This document shows positions 1 through 8,428 of a DNA stretch of 64,000 bases, in pieces. Each line of letters begins with the position of its first letter. Position 1 is the first letter of the stretch. The stretch spans positions 1,922,001-1,986,000 of the forward strand of contig NC_009523.1 of the NCBI RefSeq assembly GCF_000016665.1, given 5' to 3'. This stretch comes from Roseiflexus sp. RS-1 (lineage in GTDB: Bacteria > Chloroflexota > Chloroflexia > Chloroflexales > Roseiflexaceae). Under the pieces are notes generated by a model, which worked only from the letters and a program-made list of their open reading frames with translations, had not been told where the DNA came from and searched no databases. A program made the translations under genes and the position numbers.

Positions 1-2
1 CA

Positions 3-839
3 GCGCGTCAGGCGATTATTCCCAATCTCGTGGCGCCGCAGCATCTGCCCAATGCCCTGAGCCTGAATATCGTCGCCTGGCAACTTGCGACCGTGATCGG
101 TCCGGCGTTGTCCGGCATCCTGATCGCGGCGGTTGGGGTTGCACCGGTGTACTGGATCGATGCTGCCAGTTTTCTCGCAGTGGTTGTTGCAGCGCTACTT
201 ATGCGCACGCGCAATCTCCCCGCGCGCGCTGAACCGGTCTCGTTGCAGGCGGCGCTGGCAGGGTTGCGCTTCGTCTTTTCGCATCGCCTGATTGCAGCAA
301 CGATGCTGCTTGATTTCTTTGCCACGTTCTTTGGCGCTACCGGTGTGTTGCTGCCGGTCTTCGCCGATCAGGTGCTGCGGGTTGGTCCAACCGAACTGGG
401 CTGGATGTATGCAGCGCCATCGGTCGGCGCGGTGATCGCCGCCACGCTGCTGAGCGGCGTGCGCATCCCGCGTCAGGGGATGACGCTCCTGGCGGCAGTG
501 CTGCTCTTTGGCGTATGCGTCGTGATCATCGGCGTGTCGCGCTGGCTGCCGTTGACACTGCTGGCGCTGGCAGGCATGGGCGCGGCGGATACGGTCAGCA
601 TGGTGATCCGCGGCACGATCCGTCAGTTGCTGACCCCCGATGAGTTGCGCGGAAGAATGGTGGCGGTCACGATGATCTTTTTTGCTGGCGGTCCGCAACT
701 GGGTGAAACCAATGCCGGGTTTATCGCCAGTCTCATCGGCGCGCCTGCAGCAGTGGCGATCGATGGTGCGGCGTGTATCGTCATAGTGATCGGGACGGCG
801 CTCAAGGTTCGTGAGTTGCGCCAGTATGACGGTTCGTGA
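3..839 (+). CDS. MFS transporter, C-terminal part (5' end outside window)
   Basis: The reading frame is open from the first bases of the window (ARQAIIPNLV... continues upstream of a GTG at 30), so this is the tail of a longer gene. It is hydrophobic throughout, with roughly seven membrane segments separated by short basic loops. The ARQAxIPxLV and LxGxxxA patterns, with a loop near residue 215 reading PDELRGRM, are typical of major facilitator superfamily drug/solute exporters (MFS_1/MFS_3). The substrate cannot be told. The product should act in the cytoplasmic membrane as a proton-coupled permease. Confidence 0.85.
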   Translation, partial: ARQAIIPNLVAPQHLPNALSLNIVAWQLATVIGPALSGILIAAVGVAPVYWIDAASFLAVVVAALLMRTRNLPARAEPVSLQAALAGLRFVFSHRLIAATMLLDFFATFFGATGVLLPVFADQVLRVGPTELGWMYAAPSVGAVIAATLLSGVRIPRQGMTLLAAVLLFGVCVVIIGVSRWLPLTLLALAGMGAADTVSMVIRGTIRQLLTPDELRGRMVAVTMIFFAGGPQLGETNAGFIASLIGAPAAVAIDGAACIVIVIGTALKVRELRQYDGS

Positions 840-843
840 GCGT

Positions 844-873
844 TTGACGAGCGGCGGATCATGTCGCTATACT
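844..873 (+). promoter_or_regulatory. Candidate sigma-70 promoter for the J-domain-like gene
   Basis: TTGACG at 844-849 and TATACT at 868-873 are separated by 18 bp. The -10 box overlaps an upstream in-frame ATG at 861, which argues that 861 is not the translation start and supports the GTG at 912. Confidence 0.5.
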
Positions 874-911
874 ACACACGTACAGGTCTGTTCCAGCATA
901 AGGAAACCGGA

Positions 912-1343
912 GTGACTCACCACGATAACCAATGGCGAGATATTGATCCTGCGTCGATCGATCCGGCGTGGCTGTTGAATGAGTTGAAGCAGGCGCATCT
1001 GACGATCCGCGCCCTGTTGCGCCAGCTCAGCAAGGAACAGGACCGCCATGCCGAGATCGCGCGTGCGTACAATAAAACGGTTGCCAACCTGGTCGAGATC
1101 ACGCGCGAGAACGCAGTGTTGGAGCGCGAACGCGATATGTGGAAGGCGCGCGCCGAGAGTGCGATGCGCGAGCAGGCGGAATGCAGGATTGGCACCTTTC
1201 CCTTTTCGCTCACCGCAGCCGAGATCAGCGCCATCCGCAAGGCGATGGCGCGGCTCCATCACCCCGACGCCGGCGGTGACGCCGAGCGTATGAAGCTCTG
1301 GAATGCCGCGCTCGATCCGCTCGAGGAGCGGCTCTCCTCCTGA
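912..1343 (+). CDS. Small coiled-coil protein with C-terminal J-domain-like HPD segment
   Basis: The GTG at 912 is chosen because AGGAAACC sits seven bases upstream and because the upstream ATG (861) lies in a probable promoter. The product is about 143 residues. Residues about 20-90 are charged and heptad-like (probable coiled coil). The last 45 residues read like helix II, the HPD loop and helix III of a DnaJ J-domain (LHHPDAGGD followed by a short helix). Glycine/phenylalanine and zinc-finger regions of DnaJ are absent. It may recruit a DnaK-type chaperone to a partner held by the coiled coil, but that is inference. No operon partner is obvious. Confidence 0.7.
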   Translation: MTHHDNQWRDIDPASIDPAWLLNELKQAHLTIRALLRQLSKEQDRHAEIARAYNKTVANLVEITRENAVLERERDMWKARAESAMREQAECRIGTFPFSLTAAEISAIRKAMARLHHPDAGGDAERMKLWNAALDPLEERLSS

Positions 1344-1366
1344 ACCGCTCCCCCTCCTCCTCCCAT

Positions 1367-2434
1367 CTACCTGACGACAAATGATGTTACACCGGTCAGA
1401 CGACTGCGTGTGCCGTGCGCCACGATCTGATAGGTCCCCGGCGTCAGATCGGAAGGGCGATACGACAGCCATACTCGCCCTGAAGGATCGGCGGCTGATG
1501 CCACATCGAGCGGTTTGACGCCGCGGGGTGTGTTGAGCCACGTCACGACATTCTCACCCGGTACGAAGCGGTCGCTGAAAAAGGTGCGCGTCTCGTTTGC
1601 CGTTCCCTGCACCGGCTCGACGATCAACCAGACGAAGGGGGCGGTGTCGTTGCCGCCGCCGACCAGCACCGGCGCCCAGTTGCCACGTCCATTTCCACCA
1701 CGATTCTCATCAGACCAGCGGAACGTGGAACGCACATCGATGACGGTTTTGTCCGTCAGCCGGTCGTTGACCCTGAAATCGATGAAGCCACTGCGCATCT
1801 TGCCGCCGCCAAGACGACCAAAGGTTATGGTCAGTTGGGTCGGCGTCAATTCGCTTACCCAGTCGCCTGCGCTACGGTCGAACCGGCTGGCAATTGGCAG
1901 GATGTGGTTGCGGTTGTACGGGAAAACGACGGTTGTGCTGCTGGCGTCGCCTTCACCATCGTTGTAAACGCGGATTTCGTAGGTCAACGTCATGCCGCGC
2001 CCCACACGAATACTCGGCTCGGGCCAGGTGACTGCGGTCACATCCGCGCCTGGCGGCGGCGGAACAGGCGTTGGTTGCGGCGGAAGAACCGCCTGCATCG
2101 GCGGACTCACAATCAACGGCAGATAAACCGGCGGTACTGGAGACGGGATCGCACTCACTGCCAGCGCATCCGGTGCAGCAGGCGCCGGAAGATCGCCGGT
2201 GCGCTGGAGATACGCGACGAGTGCTGCCTGGATGATCGCATCAATGTCGTCACCAATATCGCGGGTTGCCGGTCCGAGGTCTTCTTGAAGAAATACGGGC
2301 ATATCGCCCGGTGTGGCGACCGGTGTTGGATCATCGGCGGATTGCACTGCACGCGGCGCGGTGAAGGGCAGCAGAGCCGCCATCAGCGCGACGATCAGCG
2401 CCGCCGACCATAAAGGACGCAAGAATCCACACAT
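1367..2434 (-). CDS. Secreted hypothetical protein with DUF11/CARDB-like beta domains
   Basis: The ATG at 2434 is preceded by a GAAAGGAG ribosome-binding site. Residues 1-30 form a signal peptide (basic start, long hydrophobic core, Ala-rich cleavage region). Residues about 95-135 are a proline-rich linker containing VYLPLI. The rest is beta-rich: about 135-230 resembles a DUF11/CARDB-type adhesion domain (TYEIRVYNDGEGDASSTTVVF), and the C-terminus looks like a second immunoglobulin-like domain. No catalytic motif is seen. An extracellular or cell-surface structural role is likely. It stands alone, facing away from malQ. Confidence 0.75.
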   Translation of the reverse strand: MCGFLRPLWSAALIVALMAALLPFTAPRAVQSADDPTPVATPGDMPVFLQEDLGPATRDIGDDIDAIIQAALVAYLQRTGDLPAPAAPDALAVSAIPSPVPPVYLPLIVSPPMQAVLPPQPTPVPPPPGADVTAVTWPEPSIRVGRGMTLTYEIRVYNDGEGDASSTTVVFPYNRNHILPIASRFDRSAGDWVSELTPTQLTITFGRLGGGKMRSGFIDFRVNDRLTDKTVIDVRSTFRWSDENRGGNGRGNWAPVLVGGGNDTAPFVWLIVEPVQGTANETRTFFSDRFVPGENVVTWLNTPRGVKPLDVASAADPSGRVWLSYRPSDLTPGTYQIVAHGTRSRLTGVTSFVVR

Positions 2435-2566
2435 TTGATTGTTCTCCTTTCACCATGTGACCGTTTCCCCCCCATCGACGATCCCACGAATGAACATATC
2501 TTTCCATGGGTAAGACGTCCGCCGTCCTGCGATTGTTCCAGGATTATTCCACAAATGAGGTTGAAT

Positions 2567-2715
2567 GAGCGGTTTTCTGCATTCCCGTGCGCTTTTGCCC
2601 CTCATCCCCCCAAACCCCTTCCCCCACAAGGGAAGAAGGAAGAGTTTGGGTGTCCTGAAGCCCAAAACGAGAGAAGAAACGCAAGGGCTTCCCAAAAAAC
2701 CTGCCCCTGTAAGCT
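2567..2715 (+). repeat. Dispersed repeat family B, copy 1 (diverged)
   Basis: The stretch holds the pattern CATTCCCGTGCGC...CCCCTCATCCCCCC...CCCACAAGGG...GTCCTGA...GGGCTTCCCAAA. It recurs near 29.5/31.0, 32.1-32.3 and 55.3 kb. The core is a hairpin of C-rich and G-rich arms around CCACAAGGG. This copy has more substitutions than the others. It fills most of the gap upstream of malQ. Confidence 0.7.
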
Positions 2716-2753
2716 CCTGTCAGGATTAGAACTGTCATGTACAGGGTTTCGGG

Positions 2754-2759
2754 TATACT
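2754..2759 (+). promoter_or_regulatory. Probable -10 box of malQ
   Basis: TATACT lies 35 bp before the preferred malQ start and just beyond the family B repeat. A small inverted repeat CTGT-CATGT-ACAG lies at 2732-2744 where a -35 element or operator would sit. No good -35 consensus is visible. Confidence 0.35.
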
Positions 2760-2793
2760 AGGGAAGAAAGCCGTGCTGTGTATGAGGATGCCT

Positions 2794-4332
2794 ATGAACC
2801 GCCAACGAGCCAGCGGTATTCTGCTCCATCCAACGTCGCTTCCGTCGCGGTGGGGTATCGGCGACCTGGGTGATGGAGCATACGACTTTGCCGATCTGCT
2901 TGCCGCCGCAGGTCAACGTATCTGGCAGGTGATGCCGCTGGGTCCGACCGGCTACGGCGACTCGCCGTACCAGAGTTTCTCTGCGTTTGCCGGCAATCCC
3001 CTGCTGATCAACTTCGACATCCTGCTCGAAGAGATGTTGCTCACGCCGTCGGACCTGGCTGACGCGCCGATTCTGCCGGATACATCGGTGAATTATGGCG
3101 CAGTCATTCCGTTCAAGAACCAGATTCTGCGCCGCGCATTCGCGCGCTTCCGCGAAGGATACGCCGACCATCTGCGCGCCGATTTCGAGGCGTTCTGTGA
3201 AGCCCAGGCATCCTGGCTCGACGACTACGCCCTCTTTGCCGCATTGAAGAGCGCCAACGGCGGCGGTCCGTGGTCCGACTGGGAACCAGACCTGCGCAGA
3301 CGCGACCCGGCGGCGCTCGCTGCCGCGCGTCGTGCGTATGCCGACGAAATCGCCTATCAGCGTTTCATCCAGTACCTCTTTTTCGACCAGTGGCTTGCGC
3401 TGAAGAAGTATGTCAACGATCTGGGGATCCAGATCATGGGAGACATTCCGATCTTCGTCGCCTACGACAGCGCCGATGTCTGGGCGCATCCTGAGTTGTT
3501 CTTCCTCGACGATGAGGGGCGACCGACGGTTGTAGCCGGCGTACCGCCGGATTACTTCAGCGCAACCGGGCAGTTGTGGGGGAATCCGTTGTATCGCTGG
3601 GACGTACTGAAAGAACGCGGCTACGACTGGTGGATCGAACGGTTCCGCACCACGCTCACGATGGTCGATATTGTGCGTCTCGATCATTTCCGTGGCTTTG
3701 CTGCCTACTGGGAAGTGCCTGCCGATGAGGAGACGGCAGTCAATGGTCGCTGGGCGCCAGGACCCGGCGCCGACTTCTTCGAGGCGGTCAAACGGGCGCT
3801 TGGCACGTTGCCGATTGTGGCGGAAGACCTGGGAGTCATTACGCCTGACGTCGAAGCGCTGCGCGATCAGTTCGGCTTTCCCGGCATGCGCGTGTTACAG
3901 TTTGCCTTTGGCGGCAAAGCCGATCAACCCTACCTGCCGCACAACCACATTCAACGCTGCGTGGTCTACACCGGCACACACGATAATGACACGACGCTTG
4001 GTTGGTGGCGCACTGCTTCGGATCAGGAGCGCCGCCATGTTCAGCTCTACCTGGGGCGCAGCGGCGAAGATATTGCGTGGGATTTCATCCGCGCTGCGCT
4101 GTCGTCGGTGGCAGACACCGCCATTATCCCCCTGCAGGATGTCCTGTCGCTGGGAAGCGAGGCGCGGATGAACACACCCGGACGACCGGGCGGAAACTGG
4201 ACGTGGCGCTTCGGATTGCACCAGTTGACACCGGCGGTCATCTCGCGTCTGCGTGAACTCACCATCCTCTACGGGCGGTACGTCGAGCCGGAACCGAAGC
4301 AAAAAAGCGAGGAGGATGTTGTCGAACATTGA
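2794..4332 (+). CDS. malQ: 4-alpha-glucanotransferase (amylomaltase, GH77)
   Basis: The enzyme transfers alpha-1,4-glucan segments between maltodextrins in the cytoplasm. The product is about 512 residues, normal for bacterial MalQ. The N-terminus has the family pattern RASGILLHPTSLPSRWGIGDLG and QVMPLGPTGYGDSPYQ. Catalytic elements are visible: nucleophile Asp in VRLDHFRG (about residue 296), acid/base Glu in VAEDLG (about 343), and transition-state Asp in THDNDT (about 397). ATG 2794 is preferred because GAGG lies six bases upstream, although ATGs at 2737, 2782 and 2788 are in frame. It is convergent with the beta-mannosidase gene, 11 bp apart. Confidence 0.95.
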   Translation: MNRQRASGILLHPTSLPSRWGIGDLGDGAYDFADLLAAAGQRIWQVMPLGPTGYGDSPYQSFSAFAGNPLLINFDILLEEMLLTPSDLADAPILPDTSVNYGAVIPFKNQILRRAFARFREGYADHLRADFEAFCEAQASWLDDYALFAALKSANGGGPWSDWEPDLRRRDPAALAAARRAYADEIAYQRFIQYLFFDQWLALKKYVNDLGIQIMGDIPIFVAYDSADVWAHPELFFLDDEGRPTVVAGVPPDYFSATGQLWGNPLYRWDVLKERGYDWWIERFRTTLTMVDIVRLDHFRGFAAYWEVPADEETAVNGRWAPGPGADFFEAVKRALGTLPIVAEDLGVITPDVEALRDQFGFPGMRVLQFAFGGKADQPYLPHNHIQRCVVYTGTHDNDTTLGWWRTASDQERRHVQLYLGRSGEDIAWDFIRAALSSVADTAIIPLQDVLSLGSEARMNTPGRPGGNWTWRFGLHQLTPAVISRLRELTILYGRYVEPEPKQKSEEDVVEH

Positions 4333-4343
4333 AGGGGGCGCCA

Positions 4344-6845
4344 TCACATCATCCCCAGCCAGCGCACGCTGACCGGTCGTTCGCCGAGACCCTCTGCGTG
4401 GATGACCTGTTCATCGCCGGGCATCAGATCGAGATAGTTATCGCTCCAGGCGACGCCATCGCCAGCAGAGAGCACGACCCCTTTCGCAGGACGCGCGGCG
4501 CGTATGTGCAGATAATCGCCGGGCGCCAGGTCGAGCACGATCACCGGATCGGGGAGGGTCAGATACTTGAACGGTTCGGGCCAGAGCGAAGCGCGCGCCA
4601 CGATCCTGTCATTCACGATCAGGCGTGCATCGAAAATGAGCGCTGATCCGGGATCGAAGCCGAACTGCCCCAATTCGGTTGTGCGATTGGGTGGAAGTGA
4701 GACGCTCAATTTTTCGAGCGCCACCAGATCACCGCCGAGGGTCCAGGTACGCAGTTCAACCTCGACTTCCGCTGCTGCTACGGTTCCATTCACCACCCAC
4801 AGTTCAACGCTATCGGCAGTGCGCGACAGACCGGGAGCGATCGGCGCGAGCGCCCGCCGCACAGCGTAGAGCGCTGGTTTGGGGCGCAGGTAGTAATCGA
4901 TCATCGACCAGCTGATGACGGGCCAGCAATCGTTGAGTTGCCAGACCAGCGCACCCGCCGTGGCGTAGCGTCCCGGTCCGCCCCACCGCCGTCGCCAGGC
5001 GCGGATTGCCGTTGTCAGCGCCTCCGCCTGCACCAGTTGCGTCGCATAGATATACCCGTCCAGGTCGGGCGGGATGCGGACATTATCGTTCAGGTACACC
5101 GCCAGGCGCCGTGGACCATCGGCGGCTTTATTGTGATGATCGAGCGTGCGGCTCTGCGGGTAGCGTTCTGCTGGCGGCGCAAATGCTTCGATGGTGGCGC
5201 GATCAGGAAACGCCTGCATCCCGAATTCGCTGACAAAACGCCCGTGGTAGGCTGCATATGCCTGATACGGCGCAACCGGTCCGTGCCAGATCTCCCAGGT
5301 ATGCCGGTCGCCAAAGGTTTGATCGCTGCCATCCGCGCCGCCATACGGACTTCCGGGCCAGTAGGGGCGGGTTGGATCGAGATCGGCGCAGATAGCGGGC
5401 AGCAGTCGCTCGTAGAGCACCCGCGCCGGGAAGCGGTCAGCATTCTCTTCAGGGGTGAGGTTGGGATCATAGCGACCGGTAGCGGCGCCGATCTGATAAT
5501 CTTCGTTATTCCCGCACCAGAGCGCCAGACACGGATGATGCCGCAGGCGACGCACCTGCGCTTCGGCTTCGGCGCGCACACTATCGCGGAACCAGCCAGG
5601 AGCGGGATAGATGCCACAGGCGAACATGAAATCCTGCCACACCAGCAACCCCAACTCGTCACAGGCATCGTAGAACGCATCGTGCTCATAGATGCCGCCG
5701 CCCCAGACGCGCAGCATGACCATGTTCGCCGCGGCTGCCTGCTCGCACCAGGCACGATAGCGCTCCGGCGTGATGCGCGTCACGAAACTGTCGGCAGGGA
5801 TCCAGTTCGCTCCGCCACAGAAGATCGGCACATTGTTGACCTCAAACAGGAAGGTCGTGCCGGGTTCCCCTTCGAGTGAATCCTGCACCAGGCGCAACCG
5901 TCGCAGACCGAGGCGCAATTCACGCCGGTCGAGGATGTCGTTGTTGCGCTGGAGGGTGACAACCAGGCGATACAGCGGTTGGTCGCCATAACCGTTGGGC
6001 CACCAGAGGCGCGGCGCAAAGACGATCAGATCAGTGCTGCCCCTGCCATCGACGACCGGCAGGGTGACCGAGGCGACCGGCGCGCCATCAGGATCGAAGA
6101 GATCGACCTGCACTATCAGACTGGCGAAAAAGAGCGCCAGTTCCTGCGCATTGCGCGCAATCGCGCTCCCTGCTTCGACAACAATCTTCACCGGGATTGT
6201 CGCAATCCGAAGATCAGGCGTCACCTCGATCGGGCAGTGCAGGTCGGCAATCCGGGCAGTGAACACTTCCAGGCGAACCGGACGCCAGGGACCGGCGGTC
6301 AGCAGCGTCGGACCCCAATCCCAACCATAGTGGTACTGCGCCTTGCGCACATAGAGGCGGCTGCTATCGCCATTCCAGAGCGGCAGTGCGCCGCCTTCCG
6401 CTTCACGCGCCCGCCCGCGCCGCAATGCCGACTCGAACAACACGATCAACCGATTGTGACCCGTCTGGATCAGGCGCGTCACCTCGATGCGGCGTGGTAT
6501 GAACATATTATCGCTGGACAACACCATCACATCGTCGAACCAGACCTTTGCGAAGGTATCGAGACCATCGAAGCAGAGCGTCGCCGTTTCATCGGGTGCG
6601 AGATCATTGGCGATCTCAACATCGCAGCGGTACAACCAGTCAACCTCGCCGACCCACTGCGCCGCACGTTCATTCAGCCCCTCGAAGGGATCGGGCAGCA
6701 AACCGGCAGCGATCAGATCGTGATGCACGACGCCAGGGACAGTCGCCGGTATCCATCCGTCATCTTCATCGATCTGCGTGGCGAGGTCGCGTGATGGATC
6801 GCGCTGCTTGAGTTGCCAGCCACTGGAAAGCATGATCTGCCGCAT
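4344..6845 (-). CDS. Beta-mannosidase, glycoside hydrolase family 2
   Basis: A GH2 enzyme of about 833 residues that should release mannose from the non-reducing ends of manno-oligosaccharides. Order: jelly-roll sugar-binding domain (about 1-180), Ig-like domain (about 185-300), TIM barrel (about 300-600), C-terminal beta domains. The acid/base Glu is in CGNNED (about residue 445) and the nucleophile is in VSEFGMQ (about 540), the beta-mannosidase signatures rather than LacZ ones. No signal peptide is visible, so it is probably cytoplasmic. ATG 6845 is chosen because GGAGGA lies five bases upstream; an in-frame ATG at 6863 precedes the ribosome-binding site. A long hairpin occupies the leader. 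Confidence 0.92.
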   Translation of the reverse strand: MRQIMLSSGWQLKQRDPSRDLATQIDEDDGWIPATVPGVVHHDLIAAGLLPDPFEGLNERAAQWVGEVDWLYRCDVEIANDLAPDETATLCFDGLDTFAKVWFDDVMVLSSDNMFIPRRIEVTRLIQTGHNRLIVLFESALRRGRAREAEGGALPLWNGDSSRLYVRKAQYHYGWDWGPTLLTAGPWRPVRLEVFTARIADLHCPIEVTPDLRIATIPVKIVVEAGSAIARNAQELALFFASLIVQVDLFDPDGAPVASVTLPVVDGRGSTDLIVFAPRLWWPNGYGDQPLYRLVVTLQRNNDILDRRELRLGLRRLRLVQDSLEGEPGTTFLFEVNNVPIFCGGANWIPADSFVTRITPERYRAWCEQAAAANMVMLRVWGGGIYEHDAFYDACDELGLLVWQDFMFACGIYPAPGWFRDSVRAEAEAQVRRLRHHPCLALWCGNNEDYQIGAATGRYDPNLTPEENADRFPARVLYERLLPAICADLDPTRPYWPGSPYGGADGSDQTFGDRHTWEIWHGPVAPYQAYAAYHGRFVSEFGMQAFPDRATIEAFAPPAERYPQSRTLDHHNKAADGPRRLAVYLNDNVRIPPDLDGYIYATQLVQAEALTTAIRAWRRRWGGPGRYATAGALVWQLNDCWPVISWSMIDYYLRPKPALYAVRRALAPIAPGLSRTADSVELWVVNGTVAAAEVEVELRTWTLGGDLVALEKLSVSLPPNRTTELGQFGFDPGSALIFDARLIVNDRIVARASLWPEPFKYLTLPDPVIVLDLAPGDYLHIRAARPAKGVVLSAGDGVAWSDNYLDLMPGDEQVIHAEGLGERPVSVRWLGMM

Positions 6846-6866
6846 CAATGTCCTCCGGTACATACG

Positions 6867-6938
6867 TCGACCCAGACGAGGCGAGCGGACTGTCGGTATG
6901 GTCTTGTACAGTCGCGCGACATAACTCGTCTGGGTCGA
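6867..6938 (-). promoter_or_regulatory. Nested inverted repeat in beta-mannosidase leader
   Basis: A perfect 14-bp inverted repeat, TCGACCCAGACGAG at 6867-6880 and CTCGTCTGGGTCGA at 6925-6938, encloses a second inverted pair, GACTGT (6888-6893) and ACAGTC (6908-6913). Read on the minus strand it ends about 20 bases before the beta-mannosidase start codon. It could be a two-site operator or an RNA hairpin controlling translation. Confidence 0.5.
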
Positions 6939-6998
6939 TCACCGATGCTTTTTCCGCAACCGGAATGCATTCAGTTCGGCGCTTCGGTCTGGAAGACC

Positions 6999-7409
6999 TT
7001 ATGCTTCAAGGGCTGCCAGCAGGCGAAGATAATCCAGGGTCTTATGCACATGGTCGACGCTCGCGTCTGAAGACCCGGCAGGAAAGTGCGCCTCAATCGC
7101 GTGGATCGCTTCACGAACCGGCTCTGATCCTTTCAGCAACGCCAGTGCTCCAAGATCTTCCAGCACGTAGCCGCCAGACTCACGGTTGAAACTGATCCGA
7201 CAGCCATAGGACGACTTGAGTGCATCGAGGTCGTGCTTAAGAGCCGCCACTGCCGCCGACGGGTATCCTTCGGCGCCGAGTTCCTGCTGCACGGCTTCAA
7301 TCAGTGCCTCAGTCGATGCCGGACCGCGCAGCAACAGGCGCGCAATAAACAGGCGTCGTCGGAATGTCAGTTGCGAACTGCGTTTGATGCCGCCGCGTCG
7401 TTGTGTCAT
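6999..7409 (-). CDS. Winged-helix DNA-binding protein (WYL-regulator N-terminal type, no sensor domain)
   Basis: The ATG at 7409 follows a strong AAGGAAGG site; in-frame codons further up lie in the promoter. The product is about 136 residues. Residues 10-80 form a DeoR/WYL-like helix-turn-helix (RLFIARLLLRGPASTEALIEAV, then a second helix and a wing reading GCRISFNRESGGYVL). The remainder is helical and far too short for the WYL effector domain found in longer relatives. It probably acts as a small transcription factor. It is transcribed divergently from the DUF4397 gene, and palindromes lie between them, suggesting local control. Confidence 0.65.
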   Translation of the reverse strand: MTQRRGGIKRSSQLTFRRRLFIARLLLRGPASTEALIEAVQQELGAEGYPSAAVAALKHDLDALKSSYGCRISFNRESGGYVLEDLGALALLKGSEPVREAIHAIEAHFPAGSSDASVDHVHKTLDYLRLLAALEA

Positions 7410-7444
7410 GATCCTTCCTTTCAGCAGGCTCCATCGCAGGCTAG

Positions 7445-7539
7445 AGTATAGCACAAAAGTATAGCATAAATAAAATGTAATGGTGTTTGGAGACATCCAT
7501 TTTGGATGTGCATACGTAGAGTCAGATGCAAGCGCTTGC
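7445..7539. promoter_or_regulatory. Divergent promoter/operator region
   Basis: On the minus strand two extended -10 boxes TGCTATACT (7458-7466 and 7445-7453) lie 13 bp apart before the winged-helix gene. On the other side are a palindrome ACATCCA-TTT-TGGATGT (7493-7509) and a perfect 12-bp palindrome GCAAGCGCTTGC (7528-7539) before the DUF4397 gene. These are candidate binding sites for the winged-helix protein. Confidence 0.4.
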
Positions 7540-7591
7540 GTCTCCTGGCAATCGAAGTGAAGAAGGAAGAAAGAAAGGGAGGATACCCAAC

Positions 7592-8314
7592 GTGATTCGC
7601 CGATCGCTCACCATGCTTGTTGCACTCGTCGCAGTTGCGCTTGCATCGCTCATCTCACTCGCCCCCGCGCAGGCAGCAGGCAACGCGAAGGTGTATGTCG
7701 TCCATGGCATTCCCGGTCGTGATCTTGGGCTTCAGCCAAGCCTGCCGGTTGATGTATCGGTTGATGGAGCGTGCGCATTGACGCGCTTCAAGTACACCGA
7801 TACCGTTGGTCCGATTGAGCTGCCTGCTGGCTCATACAGCATTAAGATCCATCTTTCACCGTCGCTGTCCACACCCCCGTGCAGCGGTCCAGTCGCTGTC
7901 GCCGCAACAGTTCCCTTTGCTGCCGGTGAAAATGCGACTATTGTCGCTCATCTGACTGCAAGTGGCGCTCCAACGGCATCGAAGTTCATGAACGACGTAA
8001 CGCCTGCAAGCTCTGGCAGTGGTCGGATTGTGGCGCGCCATACGGCGCCGCTGCCTCCCGTTGACCTGATCGTCAAAACATTTTCGTCACCTGCGGCGCT
8101 GGCGGTGATCCCGAATGTCGCCAACGGTGATCAGGTAGCAGCGGAACTGCCGGTCAACACCCGCTTCCGGGTGCAGTTTGCCCTGGCAGGCACGACTGAT
8201 CCGGTCCGCGTGAGCAGTGTGAAGGCGCGTCCGGGTGAGACGGTGATCTACCACGCCGTGGGGTCGATCCGCAAGAACACATTCACGCTGATCGAGCTGC
8301 GCGTTCGGCAGTAA
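7592..8314 (+). CDS. Secreted DUF4397-domain protein
   Basis: GTG 7592 is the likely start: it follows GGGAGG at proper spacing and begins directly with a signal peptide (IRRSLTMLVALVAVALASL..., cleavage near AQAAG). Upstream in-frame codons would bury that signal. The mature part has the DUF4397 pattern VYVVHGIPG, LPVDVSVDG and LPAGSYSI, found in exported proteins of bacteria, often in cell-surface or envelope settings. The function of DUF4397 is unknown. The product is about 240 residues and should be secreted. A strong terminator follows. Confidence 0.82.
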   Translation: MIRRSLTMLVALVAVALASLISLAPAQAAGNAKVYVVHGIPGRDLGLQPSLPVDVSVDGACALTRFKYTDTVGPIELPAGSYSIKIHLSPSLSTPPCSGPVAVAATVPFAAGENATIVAHLTASGAPTASKFMNDVTPASSGSGRIVARHTAPLPPVDLIVKTFSSPAALAVIPNVANGDQVAAELPVNTRFRVQFALAGTTDPVRVSSVKARPGETVIYHAVGSIRKNTFTLIELRVRQ

Positions 8315-8331
8315 AACCGACGAAGTTGGGC

Positions 8332-8368
8332 GAGGCGCTGCGACGCAGCGCCTCTTCTCTTCTTTTCC
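8332..8368 (+). terminator. Rho-independent terminator after DUF4397 gene
   Basis: A 9-11 bp G/C-rich stem, GAGGCGCTG with CAGCGCCTC around a CGACG loop, is followed by a T/C-rich tail TTCTCTTCTTTT. Confidence 0.8.
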
Positions 8369-8428
8369 GCTCCAGGAGAGTCCTTCTTCGATGCGCACGC
8401 CGCTCCCGCCCTCCCGCGCTCAGGACGC

